Of a stretch of DNA of 64,000 nucleotides, positions 54,780 through 63,091 are shown in pieces. The DNA is from Bin80 sp026709335. GTDB lineage: Bacteria > Bacteroidota > Rhodothermia > Rhodothermales > Bin80. The position numbers were made by a program, and so were the translations under genes. Under the pieces are notes generated by a model that was not told where the DNA came from, did no database searches, and was given only the letters and a program-made list of their open reading frames with translations. How positions within the stretch are numbered: the stretch's first letter is position 1; every line of letters starts with the position of its first letter. Location: NCBI GenBank assembly GCA_965200825.1, contig OZ241385.1:806001-870000 (forward strand), written 5' to 3'.

Positions 54780-56009
54780 GTGGTTATCAAAACGACGCTC
54801 CCTAGCGGTGTCCGAGTTCTCAGTGAAGCCGTTCCTACTGTCAGATCCATTGCAGTAGGAGTATGGATCAACTCTGGAAGTCGCAATGATCCAGATGACA
54901 TGGCTGGGATCAGTCATTTTGTTGAGCATGCGGTTTTCAAGGGTACGGCGAAACGCAGGATGCATCAAATTGCCAGCCGTATGGAGTCGGTTGGAGGCTA
55001 TCTGAATGCTTTTACATCCAAAGAACATACCTGTTATTTGACACGAGCATTAGATTCGTATCTCCATCGAGGAGTTGATTCAATATGCGATCTGGTTGCC
55101 TCTCCCATTTTTCCGGAGCGTGAGATTGAGAAAGAGAAGAGTGTGGTACTTGAAGAGATGAAAATGTATGACGATGCTCCGGAAGAGTACATTGCAGATC
55201 GCTTTGAATCCATGATCTACCCATCTCAAGCTATTGGGCGACCGATTATCGGTTATCCCGAAACCGTTTCGGGGATCAGGCGTGAAGATCTTTTTGAATA
55301 TGTTTCCACGCAATATACACCAGATCAAATCGTGGTGTCCGCTTCAGGAAATCTTCGTCATAAGACGTTGGTCAAGAGTGTTGAAAAAGCTTTCAGCGAT
55401 CTCAGAGCAGTCACAACAAACACGAGGGAAGAAATCAAACCTCCACAGCATGAGGCAACAGAAATATTTCTGACTCGACCAATACAGCAGGGGCATCTCA
55501 TATTGGGGCGCTCTGCTGTATCAATACACTCGAAGCACAGAGCAGTCCTGGAATTATTGAATATAATCTTGGGAGGAGGCAGTTCAAGTCGACTCAATCA
55601 AAGAATCCGAGAACGTTATGGGTTCTGCTATAATATTTATTCATTTCTGAACATGTATTCCGATTGTGGAGATTTCGGAATTTATTTGGGCTTGGATCCA
55701 TCAAAAAGTGATCAGGCGCTTCGGCTGATCTTTCGTGAGTTTGATCGCCTGGCTCAAGTACCAGTGAGCAATCAAGTGCTCGCTCGTGCAAAAGGTCAGG
55801 CCCGTGGTGCAATTGCACTTGGTTTGGAGAGTATGTCTAACCGAATGATTCGTTTGGGGAAGCAGGAATTGTATTTTGGAAGGGTGATTTCCATAGATGA
55901 GACAATTTCAGAATTGAATGCTGTCACGGCCGATGAAATCCAAACATTTGCAGCAGAATTTTTGACACCGGAGGCATTTTCCAGAATATCACTACTCCCT
56001 GCTTCATAA
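54780..56009 (+). CDS. M16-family zinc metallopeptidase
   Basis: 409 residues from GTG 54780, 15 bp after pnp. The inverted zinc motif HxxEH is H46-F-V-E-H50, followed by the downstream Glu ligand region (VVLEEMKMYDD, about 120), and GGGSSSRLNQRIRER marks the second homologous half. The protein resembles the processing-protease-like single-chain M16B peptidases often found next to pnp. The substrate is unknown; related enzymes trim small peptides or pre-sequences. Confidence 0.9.
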   Translation: MVIKTTLPSGVRVLSEAVPTVRSIAVGVWINSGSRNDPDDMAGISHFVEHAVFKGTAKRRMHQIASRMESVGGYLNAFTSKEHTCYLTRALDSYLHRGVDSICDLVASPIFPEREIEKEKSVVLEEMKMYDDAPEEYIADRFESMIYPSQAIGRPIIGYPETVSGIRREDLFEYVSTQYTPDQIVVSASGNLRHKTLVKSVEKAFSDLRAVTTNTREEIKPPQHEATEIFLTRPIQQGHLILGRSAVSIHSKHRAVLELLNIILGGGSSSRLNQRIRERYGFCYNIYSFLNMYSDCGDFGIYLGLDPSKSDQALRLIFREFDRLAQVPVSNQVLARAKGQARGAIALGLESMSNRMIRLGKQELYFGRVISIDETISELNAVTADEIQTFAAEFLTPEAFSRISLLPAS

Positions 56010-56039
56010 GGGAAATAATCTGTATTCACTCTCCGTGCT

Positions 56040-56092
56040 ACGAGCATGTGGTTTGGGTTTGAGTGCAAGCGTTCCTGTCGGCTCGTGTTTTT
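56040..56092 (+). terminator. Possible terminator after the M16 peptidase gene
   Basis: ACGAGC and GCTCGT pair over 6 bp around a long loop of 35 nt, followed by G and TTTTT. The long loop makes this weak, but it lies in the right place, at the end of the cluster. Confidence 0.3.
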
Positions 56093-56266
56093 ATTTTGAG
56101 AAGTTCAACTTGGATTTAACCTCCGTGACTTCTGAAATATCCTTGAGTATAAAACACCAGTCGTTGCTCCGGATCGGTATAGCTTGTTTCCCCGATTAAG
56201 CATTAAGGGCTTATGTGCGTATACTGATCCTCTGAACTCAAACATAGGATTCCAGCTCGTTCAAGT

Positions 56267-57199
56267 ATGAAAATTCTCGTTACAGGTGGTGCAGGCTTCA
56301 TTGGCTCACATGTCACAGATCTTCTGACCAATCAAGGTTATTCTGTTGAAGTCTTGGATGATCTCTCCAGTGGTTTACGGGAAAATGTGCCGCAGTCGGT
56401 AAAACTTCATGTGACCGATATTCAGTCACCGGTCGCAGCTTCACTGATGAAGAAAAACAGATATCAGGTTCTGGTTCATCATGCTGCGCAAATGGATGTG
56501 CGTCGGAGTGTAGAGGATCCGGCCTTTGATGTTCGCGTCAATATTCTGGGATTGATTAATCTTATGGAGGCAGGAAGGGAGAATGGGCTACGTAAAGTGA
56601 TATTTGCTTCGACGGGTGGTGCAATTTATGGGGAGCCGGAGGCTGGACCACAGCCAGAGTCACATATACAACAACCAGTCTCTCCCTATGGAATCAGTAA
56701 GCTGACCTGCGAGAAATTATTACATTTCTACTCTCATGAATATGGAATTCCATACGTTGCCCTAAGATATGGGAACGTATACGGTCCCCGTCAGAATTCA
56801 CACGGAGAGGCAGGAGTCATTGCAATTTTTACAGAGAGACTTTTATCCGGGCAGCCAACCACGATCCATGGTGATGGGCGCCAGACCCGAGATTATGTTT
56901 TTGTTGATGATGTGGCTCGTGCAAACTTTGCTGCACTTAATTTTCATCAAGAATCAACAGCATTCAATATTGGGACTGGCATTGAAACAGATGTTGTTAC
57001 GCTTCATCATAGGCTTCAGCAGGCGACGGGGGTCAAAAAGAGTGCAGCACATGGCCCACAGAAGTCTGGCGAGCAGCGGCGTAGCGTACTTGATTGTACG
57101 AAAGCAGCTGAATATTTGGCCTGGAAGCCGAAAGTCAGCCTTGATGAGGGGCTAAGGTGGACAGCGGAATGGTTTATTGCTCGCAAGAATTCCAGCTAA
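56267..57199 (+). CDS. NAD-dependent sugar-nucleotide epimerase/dehydratase
   Basis: 310 residues of the extended SDR family. Rossmann motif GGAGFIGSH at the start; catalytic Ser/Thr region FASTGGAIYGEP; YxxxK in SPYGISKLTCEK; RYGNVYGPRQ and GDGRQTRDYVFVDDVA are typical of GalE-like UDP-glucose 4-epimerases. It probably supplies activated sugars for envelope polysaccharide; the exact substrate is not readable. The stop abuts the scpA start (TAA then ATG), an unusual partner for a chromosome-segregation gene. Confidence 0.88.
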   Translation: MKILVTGGAGFIGSHVTDLLTNQGYSVEVLDDLSSGLRENVPQSVKLHVTDIQSPVAASLMKKNRYQVLVHHAAQMDVRRSVEDPAFDVRVNILGLINLMEAGRENGLRKVIFASTGGAIYGEPEAGPQPESHIQQPVSPYGISKLTCEKLLHFYSHEYGIPYVALRYGNVYGPRQNSHGEAGVIAIFTERLLSGQPTTIHGDGRQTRDYVFVDDVARANFAALNFHQESTAFNIGTGIETDVVTLHHRLQQATGVKKSAAHGPQKSGEQRRSVLDCTKAAEYLAWKPKVSLDEGLRWTAEWFIARKNSS

Positions 57200-57925
57200 A
57201 TGTATAGAGTCGAACTTGAGGATTTTGAGGGGCCACTTGATCTTCTGCTACTTCTCATTAACAGGCGAGAGATAGACATTTTTGACATACCGATTGCCCA
57301 GATCACCAGCGAATATCTGTCTTATGTAGAGCTTATGGAGTCCATCAACTTGGATGGAGTAGCAGACTATATTTATTTTGCCGCCTTGTTAATCAGCATT
57401 AAAGCCCGAATGCTTCTTCCTAAGCCAAAAATAGATGCCGAGGAGGAAGATCTCGATCCAAGACAGCAACTCGTAGATCAACTACTTGAATATATCCGCT
57501 ATAAAGATGTGGCGGAGGCGTTGAATATACAACTGGAAGAACGTTCACAACTCTTTACACGGGGACAAGCCTCCAGGCCCCCTGAAGCAGATACGCCAGA
57601 ACAGGAGATTTTGGTAAAAACAACCATATTTGACCTCATCAATGCACTCCGATTTGTTTTGGAAGGAGTTCCGGATGAGGAAACATATGCAATTTCACGC
57701 CAAGAGCACTCCGTAGAGGGGCAATCCGAGTTTTTGCGTAGAGTTTTATTCACTGAAAAACGGGTAAATTTCAGCAATTTGGTAAGAGGTCAAACCAGAG
57801 CCTTCATCGTGGCCACTTTTCTGGCTGTATTAGAGATGGTTTATGCTCAGGAAATTCTTGTTTCCAACATTTATGATGACAATACTTTCGTGATTGAGCG
57901 AGAGCTAAGCGGCAATGAGTACTGA
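57200..57925 (+). CDS. scpA: Segregation and condensation protein A
   Basis: 241 residues. The kleisin N terminus is clear: FEGPLDLLLLLINRREIDI followed by DIPIAQITSEYL, and AALLISIKARMLLPKP. The C-terminal winged-helix region ends in VSNIYDDNTFVIER. ScpA bridges SMC heads and binds ScpB in the SMC condensin complex that organises the chromosome. It starts directly after the epimerase stop and overlaps scpB by 11 bp. Confidence 0.92.
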   Translation: MYRVELEDFEGPLDLLLLLINRREIDIFDIPIAQITSEYLSYVELMESINLDGVADYIYFAALLISIKARMLLPKPKIDAEEEDLDPRQQLVDQLLEYIRYKDVAEALNIQLEERSQLFTRGQASRPPEADTPEQEILVKTTIFDLINALRFVLEGVPDEETYAISRQEHSVEGQSEFLRRVLFTEKRVNFSNLVRGQTRAFIVATFLAVLEMVYAQEILVSNIYDDNTFVIERELSGNEY

Positions 57926-58634
57926 GAAAAAAATAGGTTTCGACAATAGAGTTTCACTAGCGATGGTTCTTGAGGCTTTGGCCTTTGCCTCGGAAACTCC
58001 CGTAAGTGTTGACCAGGTCTGTAATATATATGCCGAATTGAGTGGAGATGATGCAATCCCAAATGAGAAAGCAGTCGAGGATGCCCTGGAAACGCTGAAC
58101 GCTTCCTTTGAGAAAGAGGGCCATGCATTACGAATCCATACCTGGGCTGGTGGTCTTCGAATGGCAACCACCTCGGCGGTTGCTCCATTTCTTGAAGCCT
58201 TTTTTCGACGTGAACGAGCACGGCGTTTAACCCGTCCACTGATGGAAACCCTTGCAATCATTGCTTATAAACAACCATCAACCAGAGCAGAAATTGATGC
58301 GATTCGGGGTGTAGATTCAGGGTATTCGATTCGAAAATTACTCTCACTGAATCTTGTTGCAATTACTGGAAGGGCAGAAGTTGCCGGCCGTCCAATGTTG
58401 TATGCTACCACCAACCGATTTCTCGAGGAATTTGGAATAAAAGATTTGAATGGGTTACCAACTTTGCGCGAGGCGGAAGAACTACTAGGAGACACAAATT
58501 TTGATCAAGAGCGCCTGCGTCTCCTGGTCGCAGATGGAGCGAGCAGTATTGATCAGAAAGTTGCCGATAATTCTCTTGATGATACAAAAATTTCTTCGCA
58601 ACAGGAATTGTTATTAGAATCGAAAGATCAATGA
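57915..58634 (+). CDS. scpB: Segregation and condensation protein B
   Basis: 239 residues. Winged-helix ScpB features: MVLEALAFASETPVSVDQV, RPLMETLAIIAYKQPSTRAEI, RGVDSGYSIRKLL and GRPMLYATTNRFLEEFGI. ScpB dimers bind ScpA and regulate SMC loading. The last 45 residues (from NFDQERLRL) are repeated, diverged, at 62143-62325, with the accessory cassette in between. In relatives scpB is commonly next to rluB; here 3.7 kb intervenes. Confidence 0.93.
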   Translation: MSTEKKIGFDNRVSLAMVLEALAFASETPVSVDQVCNIYAELSGDDAIPNEKAVEDALETLNASFEKEGHALRIHTWAGGLRMATTSAVAPFLEAFFRRERARRLTRPLMETLAIIAYKQPSTRAEIDAIRGVDSGYSIRKLLSLNLVAITGRAEVAGRPMLYATTNRFLEEFGIKDLNGLPTLREAEELLGDTNFDQERLRLLVADGASSIDQKVADNSLDDTKISSQQELLLESKDQ

Positions 58635-58743
58635 CAAGCTCCGGTTCAAGTAGAGAAAAGTCAGGTATCTGAAGCGAAGTGACTCAATAAACAATGAGGA
58701 TGAAGAAATTCAAAGTTCATGTTAACCAAGTTTGTGATTTCAC

Positions 58744-59808
58744 TTACTTTTTAATATTCCATACAACCACTGTTGTGTCTTTCAACTGATAGATCTTTCC
58801 ACTCTGATAAGTAGTCACGAAAGGGCCATCTTCTGGGATAGGCATTGAGTACTGGTAATCTCCGGTGGCGATGTCATATACATCGATTGCTCCGTATTTA
58901 GATGTATCCGGTGCACCTCGCGGCCGCCTTGAGAATATAAATAATTTATCATCTTCCACTATCAGACGGTCAGCATGAAAATATCGACCGACCTGACGTT
59001 TTGCTGGCATTCCTCCAAGTATGCGCTCCTCTATTTCAGGCTCTTCAAAATCATCGTTATACTCTATGGTTGTTCGGGCATATACTAATGAGCCACTTGG
59101 GTCGTACTGGAACAGTAATGGGTATCGGGATAGCACATAGATTAGGTTCTCGCCGTATGTGTTTAGATTACCGCTTGTTCCCAAACCGTCCATGGTTCCA
59201 GCATCCACTAGGCTGGAAAAAGGAATCATTTCGTGGGCTGTGCCTTCGAAGCGAGATTCTAGTAACGAAGATTGGTTCGTGGTCGCATACAGGATATACT
59301 CCCGTCCTGTAGTAGTTCGTGTATATCTAAAAGGCTGTGAATTAATCCGAACATCTTTTAGAAAAATTCCATCTATTCCAAAAATAGAAATCTTGAAACC
59401 ATAGGTGTCCAATATATAAATCATGGAGTCACCCGCTACGAAAAAATCCACAACCCCTTGTAGTTCACCGGGTCCCTCTCCACCACCTTCTTCTCCGTAG
59501 GTAACCAGATATTCTCCCGAAGGAGAAAATCTCAGAATCTTTTGAATACCAGAATCCAGTATATATATATAACCTTGATCGTCTACAACTACCTCTTGCG
59601 GATTATGCAGAAACAGGTCATTGGTGATTGGTATTGAGAATGATTTCTCGTAGGAAATCTCGAGAAAATTTCTTTCCGATACCCTCTGTTCTACCAGTTT
59701 ATCAAGATAGAAGCGACCAAAACGAATAGGGGTATTGTCCTTTGACTGACAAGAAGTCAGAAATAATGCACTCAAGATTACCCAAGTAAGGGCAGAAATC
59801 CAGCGCAT
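58744..59808 (-). CDS. 6-bladed beta-propeller lipoprotein (downstream paralogue)
   Basis: 354 residues with a lipoprotein signal (SALFLTSC lipobox, Cys at 20). NHL-like blades repeat the pattern VVVDDQGYIYILDSGIQKIL and YTYGEEGG-like loops, as in the 6-bladed propeller proteins of Bacteroidota. About half its residues match the second propeller at 60418-61479. The site is probably the outer membrane or periplasm; no catalytic residues are recognised, so a binding role is likely. It is the last gene of the minus-strand cassette. Confidence 0.82.
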   Translation of the reverse strand: MRWISALTWVILSALFLTSCQSKDNTPIRFGRFYLDKLVEQRVSERNFLEISYEKSFSIPITNDLFLHNPQEVVVDDQGYIYILDSGIQKILRFSPSGEYLVTYGEEGGGEGPGELQGVVDFFVAGDSMIYILDTYGFKISIFGIDGIFLKDVRINSQPFRYTRTTTGREYILYATTNQSSLLESRFEGTAHEMIPFSSLVDAGTMDGLGTSGNLNTYGENLIYVLSRYPLLFQYDPSGSLVYARTTIEYNDDFEEPEIEERILGGMPAKRQVGRYFHADRLIVEDDKLFIFSRRPRGAPDTSKYGAIDVYDIATGDYQYSMPIPEDGPFVTTYQSGKIYQLKDTTVVVWNIKK

Positions 59809-59841
59809 GAATCTATCGGTACAGGTTTAGTATCACTTTGC

Positions 59842-60436
59842 TCAAGGAACCGGTTCTATTCGAGTGGCTTGGTCTTTTTTGCTTGAGAATAAAACCTGTA
59901 AGACCTCCTTTTCAATCTCTTCCGGAAGTTGTCCCTCCCAAATGTGTTGTACTATCGCCTGATGATTCATCAACATGATTGTGGGTACATAATAGGTTTT
60001 AATCTCCTGAAAAGATAGTGCTGTGACTGTATCCACATATATCCCCGCATTTTCAAGTAAATCTTTTTGTAACCGTATTGAACTACTCGTATCTACGGCA
60101 ACAATCCACGGGGAGTGTATATCGATCCTGATCTCGTAGTTCAACCAAGTTCTTGTAAAACGGGTGACTTAGTTTGCAGTAAGGGCAACCTGGAGATAAT
60201 GCAAACAAAAGCAAACCATCTTTATGGTCGCCTGCAAATGCTTCCAAGTGTAGCAAAGTATCTCCAACACCCAAAGTACCGGACATTTGTTCAGGAGTGA
60301 GTTGAAGCGATATAAAAGTATAGATTGCAAAACCAAGAACAACGATAAATAGTAGGGCGTGAATGCCTTTTTCTGCAAATGCGCTTTTGATGTTGCAGGA
60401 ATTTTTCCCATTCAGGCTTACCACTTCATCTCCCAT
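59842..60436 (-). pseudogene. Thioredoxin-like membrane-anchored protein, frameshifted
   Basis: Two overlapping frames make one protein. Frame 1 (60436-60083) gives an N-terminal membrane helix (ALLFIVVLGFAIYTFISL) and a thioredoxin-like strand with the redox motif CPYC in LSPGCPYCKLSH. Frame 2 (down to 59842) continues with SPWIVAVDTSS, YYVPTIMLMN (with the cis-Pro-like VPT) and a C-terminal helix. Removing one C from the four-C run at 60110-60113 restores one frame of about 197 residues. It overlaps the upstream propeller gene by 19 bp. A TlpA-like thiol-redox role facing the periplasm is inferred. The shift may be decay or a sequencing error. Confidence 0.72.
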
Positions 60437-61479
60437 ACGACTACTGTTGAATCTTGTGTCTGATAGACCTTGCCATTATGGACAGTGGTATAGTACCGTC
60501 CTTTTTCAGGTAGGGACAGGGAGTATTGATAATCCCCATTTCGTGCATCATATACATCAAAAGCTCCGAATGCTGATGTATCAGGAGCCCCTGCCGGATT
60601 GACTGCAAGTACAAAAAGTTCGTTATTTTCTATTGAAAGAGGAATGGAATACAAGGATCGACCAACTACTCGTTGGACTTGCATTTCTCCCAAAATAGTT
60701 TCTTCTATCTCGGGTTTTCGGAAATTATCATTATAATCCACTGTTGCCCGGGCATATACAAGTGATCCATCTGGTTCATATTGCAACAATAATGGATAAC
60801 GGTGCAAGACATATAATAGATTTTCGCCATATGCCTTAATATCACCACTTGTTAGCATATCAGTTTCGTTGCCCACAAGGTCAGGAAAAGAAATCACTTT
60901 GGTAGAACGATTTCCAAATCGAGTTTCTAATAAGGGCAACCTGGGATCACTGTAAGAGAACAGGACATACTCTCGTCCTGTGGCAGTTTGTTCATACCGC
61001 CATGGTTGCGCTCTTTCAGGTTTTTCTTTTTGAAACACGCCATCTATTGAAAAATAAGCAACCTTGTAATCATAAGCGTCCATGACATACACCATGGAAT
61101 CCCCCATTACACCGAAAGCACCTATGTGAACAATTTCACCGGGTCCTTGTCCACGACCATCCTCTCCATACGAGGTGAGGTATTCGCCGGTAGGAGAAAA
61201 TCTTAAGACCTTACGGGCTCCGTGGTCCATCACGTGTATATATCCATGATCGTCTATAATCGTAACGGTCGGGTCGTAAAGAAAAACATCGTTTGTGGCT
61301 GGAATTGTGAACAGCTTCTCATAGGAAACTTCCGAAAATTGTCTTTCCGAAACAACCTGTTCTACTAATCCATCAAGATAGAAAGGGCCATAGGGAGTGC
61401 GGATATCTTCTTTTGTGCGACAAGAGGTCAGAAGTAGTGCCATGAAGCTTATCTGAGTAAGAAAGAAAGTCCTGTACAT
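60418..61479 (-). CDS. 6-bladed beta-propeller lipoprotein (upstream paralogue)
   Basis: 353 residues, lipobox MALLLTSC with Cys near 20. It has the same domain plan as the protein at 58744-59808: GPFYLDGLVEQVVSER, HGYIHVMDHGARKVLRFSP and a C-terminal DSTVVVWEMKW. It is first in the three-gene minus-strand cassette, and its stop overlaps the thioredoxin-like start, so the two are probably coupled. A perfect 22-bp palindrome lies 111 bp upstream. A likely role is ligand binding at the cell surface or periplasm; the function is unknown. Confidence 0.83.
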   Translation of the reverse strand: MYRTFFLTQISFMALLLTSCRTKEDIRTPYGPFYLDGLVEQVVSERQFSEVSYEKLFTIPATNDVFLYDPTVTIIDDHGYIHVMDHGARKVLRFSPTGEYLTSYGEDGRGQGPGEIVHIGAFGVMGDSMVYVMDAYDYKVAYFSIDGVFQKEKPERAQPWRYEQTATGREYVLFSYSDPRLPLLETRFGNRSTKVISFPDLVGNETDMLTSGDIKAYGENLLYVLHRYPLLLQYEPDGSLVYARATVDYNDNFRKPEIEETILGEMQVQRVVGRSLYSIPLSIENNELFVLAVNPAGAPDTSAFGAFDVYDARNGDYQYSLSLPEKGRYYTTVHNGKVYQTQDSTVVVWEMKW

Positions 61480-62142
61480 CAGCTACGGAACGGCCTGTAA
61501 TATATCTGTGCAATTGTTCGATTGAAACTAGTTGCTTCACAGATACCCACCACGGTCAGTCACACTTTTGCATTTCATTTTAGCAGATAGATTGCTATGG
61601 CCATAGCAATCAGCTTGTGCACAATAAAGGTGCAATTATTCGAGCCAAGCGGGTATTTTTAGAAAGCAATGCTCTCTCATATAAGAAGCGTCTGGGTTCA
61701 TATTCTTCATGTATTGCATATTCTCTTCGAATGGGATTGATTGTAGTTACTTGATTCTAGTAGCAATATCCGTGCCAAAATTTTATTCGTGCAAAAAATC
61801 TATCTACAAGAGATATATCTGAGGGACTATCAGGATACAAATTTATTGCGCGGGAATATATGCCATGACTGTTGACAATTTTGTCGTCAGCCTACGGCAG
61901 GGGAAACTCTTTTCGTTTCCCCCTATAGTTTGTCAAATCGACGTGTAAGCTGAGTGCAGACTGGCTGGCCTCAATTCTATGAGTGAACTTAAAGATCCAC
62001 ATATCAATTAAACAAAGTCAGAAAAGTTCAAATGTTCGTGGCAATAGTAATAAGGGGCACTAATGGCATTGTGATTAACTCCAAACAATTACATTCATCG
62101 ATCCATCTCCAACCTCCTCTCCCATTGTTGAAGCCGTGATCT
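61480..62142. other. Non-coding region between cassette and rluB
   Basis: 663 bp without a credible gene. It holds a 22-bp palindrome (61590-61611), a 10-bp palindrome TTGTGCACAA (61615-61624), and a hairpin GGGGAAAC/GTTTCCCC (61900-61907 with 61915-61922) without a T-run. Short minus-strand frames such as a 13-codon one near 61530-61570 show no recognisable leader motif. Confidence 0.5.
61590..61611. promoter_or_regulatory. Perfect 22-bp palindrome, candidate operator
   Basis: GATTGCTATGG is followed directly by its exact complement, giving 11-bp arms with no spacer. It sits upstream of the propeller cassette on the minus strand. Continuous symmetry without a loop suits a dimeric regulator site better than an RNA hairpin. 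No regulator gene is nearby. Confidence 0.45.
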
Positions 62143-62325
62143 ATGCGCATTTTGTTACAGAAATTCCGAAATTTTGATCAAGAACGTTTACGCCTCATGA
62201 TGACAGGTAGGTTGGGTAGCAGTGATCAGAAGGCTATCGATCATTCTCTGGATGACGCAGAAATTTCTTCATGGCTGGAATCATTATCAAATTCAGAAGG
62301 ATATGACGCATCCAGAGCTAAGTAA
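62143..62325 (+). pseudogene. Duplicate of the scpB 3' end
   Basis: 60 codons. Residues from NFDQERLRL onward match the ScpB C terminus in this window at about 21 of 34 positions (shared blocks NFDQERLRL, SLDD and ISS). Upstream of that point no ScpB sequence remains. Many differences are at third codon positions, which suggests both copies evolved as coding sequence. The frame overlaps the rluB start by 23 bp, like a native scpB-rluB junction. Whether it is expressed is unknown. Confidence 0.75.
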
Positions 62326-63091
62326 ACAAAAAGATCAGGTGCTTGAGACGGGGCGGCTCAATCGTTACGTTGCGCGTGCAGGGGTTTGTTCTCGCAGGAA
62401 TGCAGACGGACTTATCGAAAGCGGTCAGGTTCGGGTAAATGGAAAGGTAGTCCATGAATACTGGTACAACGTCAAGAAGGGAGATCAAGTAACCGTGAAA
62501 GGAAAGGAAATTTCACCTCGACAGTTTTTGTATATACTGCTGAACAAGCCCATGAATACGATTACTACGGTTAAAGATCAAAGGGGGCGTAAGACGGTTC
62601 TTGATTTGATTGAAATAGATGGAGGAACCAGCGGATTGTTTCCTGTAGGGAGACTTGATCGTAATACTACAGGTGCGCTGATTCTAACCTCGGATGGCTC
62701 CTTGGGGCACCGATTAATGCATCCGAGTTTTCAAGTTCCTAAACAATATCGGGTATGTACAAAAGCTCCGGTCCGGAAGAATCATCTTGATCAACTTCAG
62801 CGTGGTATCATTTTGGAGGATGGTCCTGCAGTATGTGATCGTGCCGTATATGTACAGTCGGAGAATCTATACGAAATTGGAATTGAGTTGCATGAGGGAC
62901 GAAATCGTCAGATTCGACGGATGTTAGCCGCACTGGATCACGAGGTTGTTGCTTTGGAGCGAGTGTCGTATGCCGGATTGACGACACGAAGTTTGCGACG
63001 TGGAAAATGGCGTGAACTCACAGAAAAAGAAATACGTAAACTATATCGTATGGTAGGACAATTTAACCAACCACCAAACAACCTCAAATGA
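62303..63091 (+). CDS. rluB: Pseudouridine synthase of the RsuA/RluB family
   Basis: 262 residues from ATG 62303. The N-terminal S4 RNA-binding domain (RLNRYVARAGVCSRRNAD, GQVRVNGKVV) is followed by the catalytic domain: GRLDRNTTGALILTSDG contains the catalytic Asp, and LHEGRNRQIRRMLAALDHEV is the family motif. It modifies 23S rRNA (RluB) or related sites; the exact position is not readable. It overlaps the scpB-tail duplicate upstream and guaB (ATGA) downstream. Confidence 0.92.
   Translation: MTHPELSKQKDQVLETGRLNRYVARAGVCSRRNADGLIESGQVRVNGKVVHEYWYNVKKGDQVTVKGKEISPRQFLYILLNKPMNTITTVKDQRGRKTVLDLIEIDGGTSGLFPVGRLDRNTTGALILTSDGSLGHRLMHPSFQVPKQYRVCTKAPVRKNHLDQLQRGIILEDGPAVCDRAVYVQSENLYEIGIELHEGRNRQIRRMLAALDHEVVALERVSYAGLTTRSLRRGKWRELTEKEIRKLYRMVGQFNQPPNNLK

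Noticed and set aside
61900..61922. GGGGAAAC/GTTTCCCC hairpin as a terminator
   Set aside because: Neither strand has a T-run after the stem, so only a structural repeat can be claimed.
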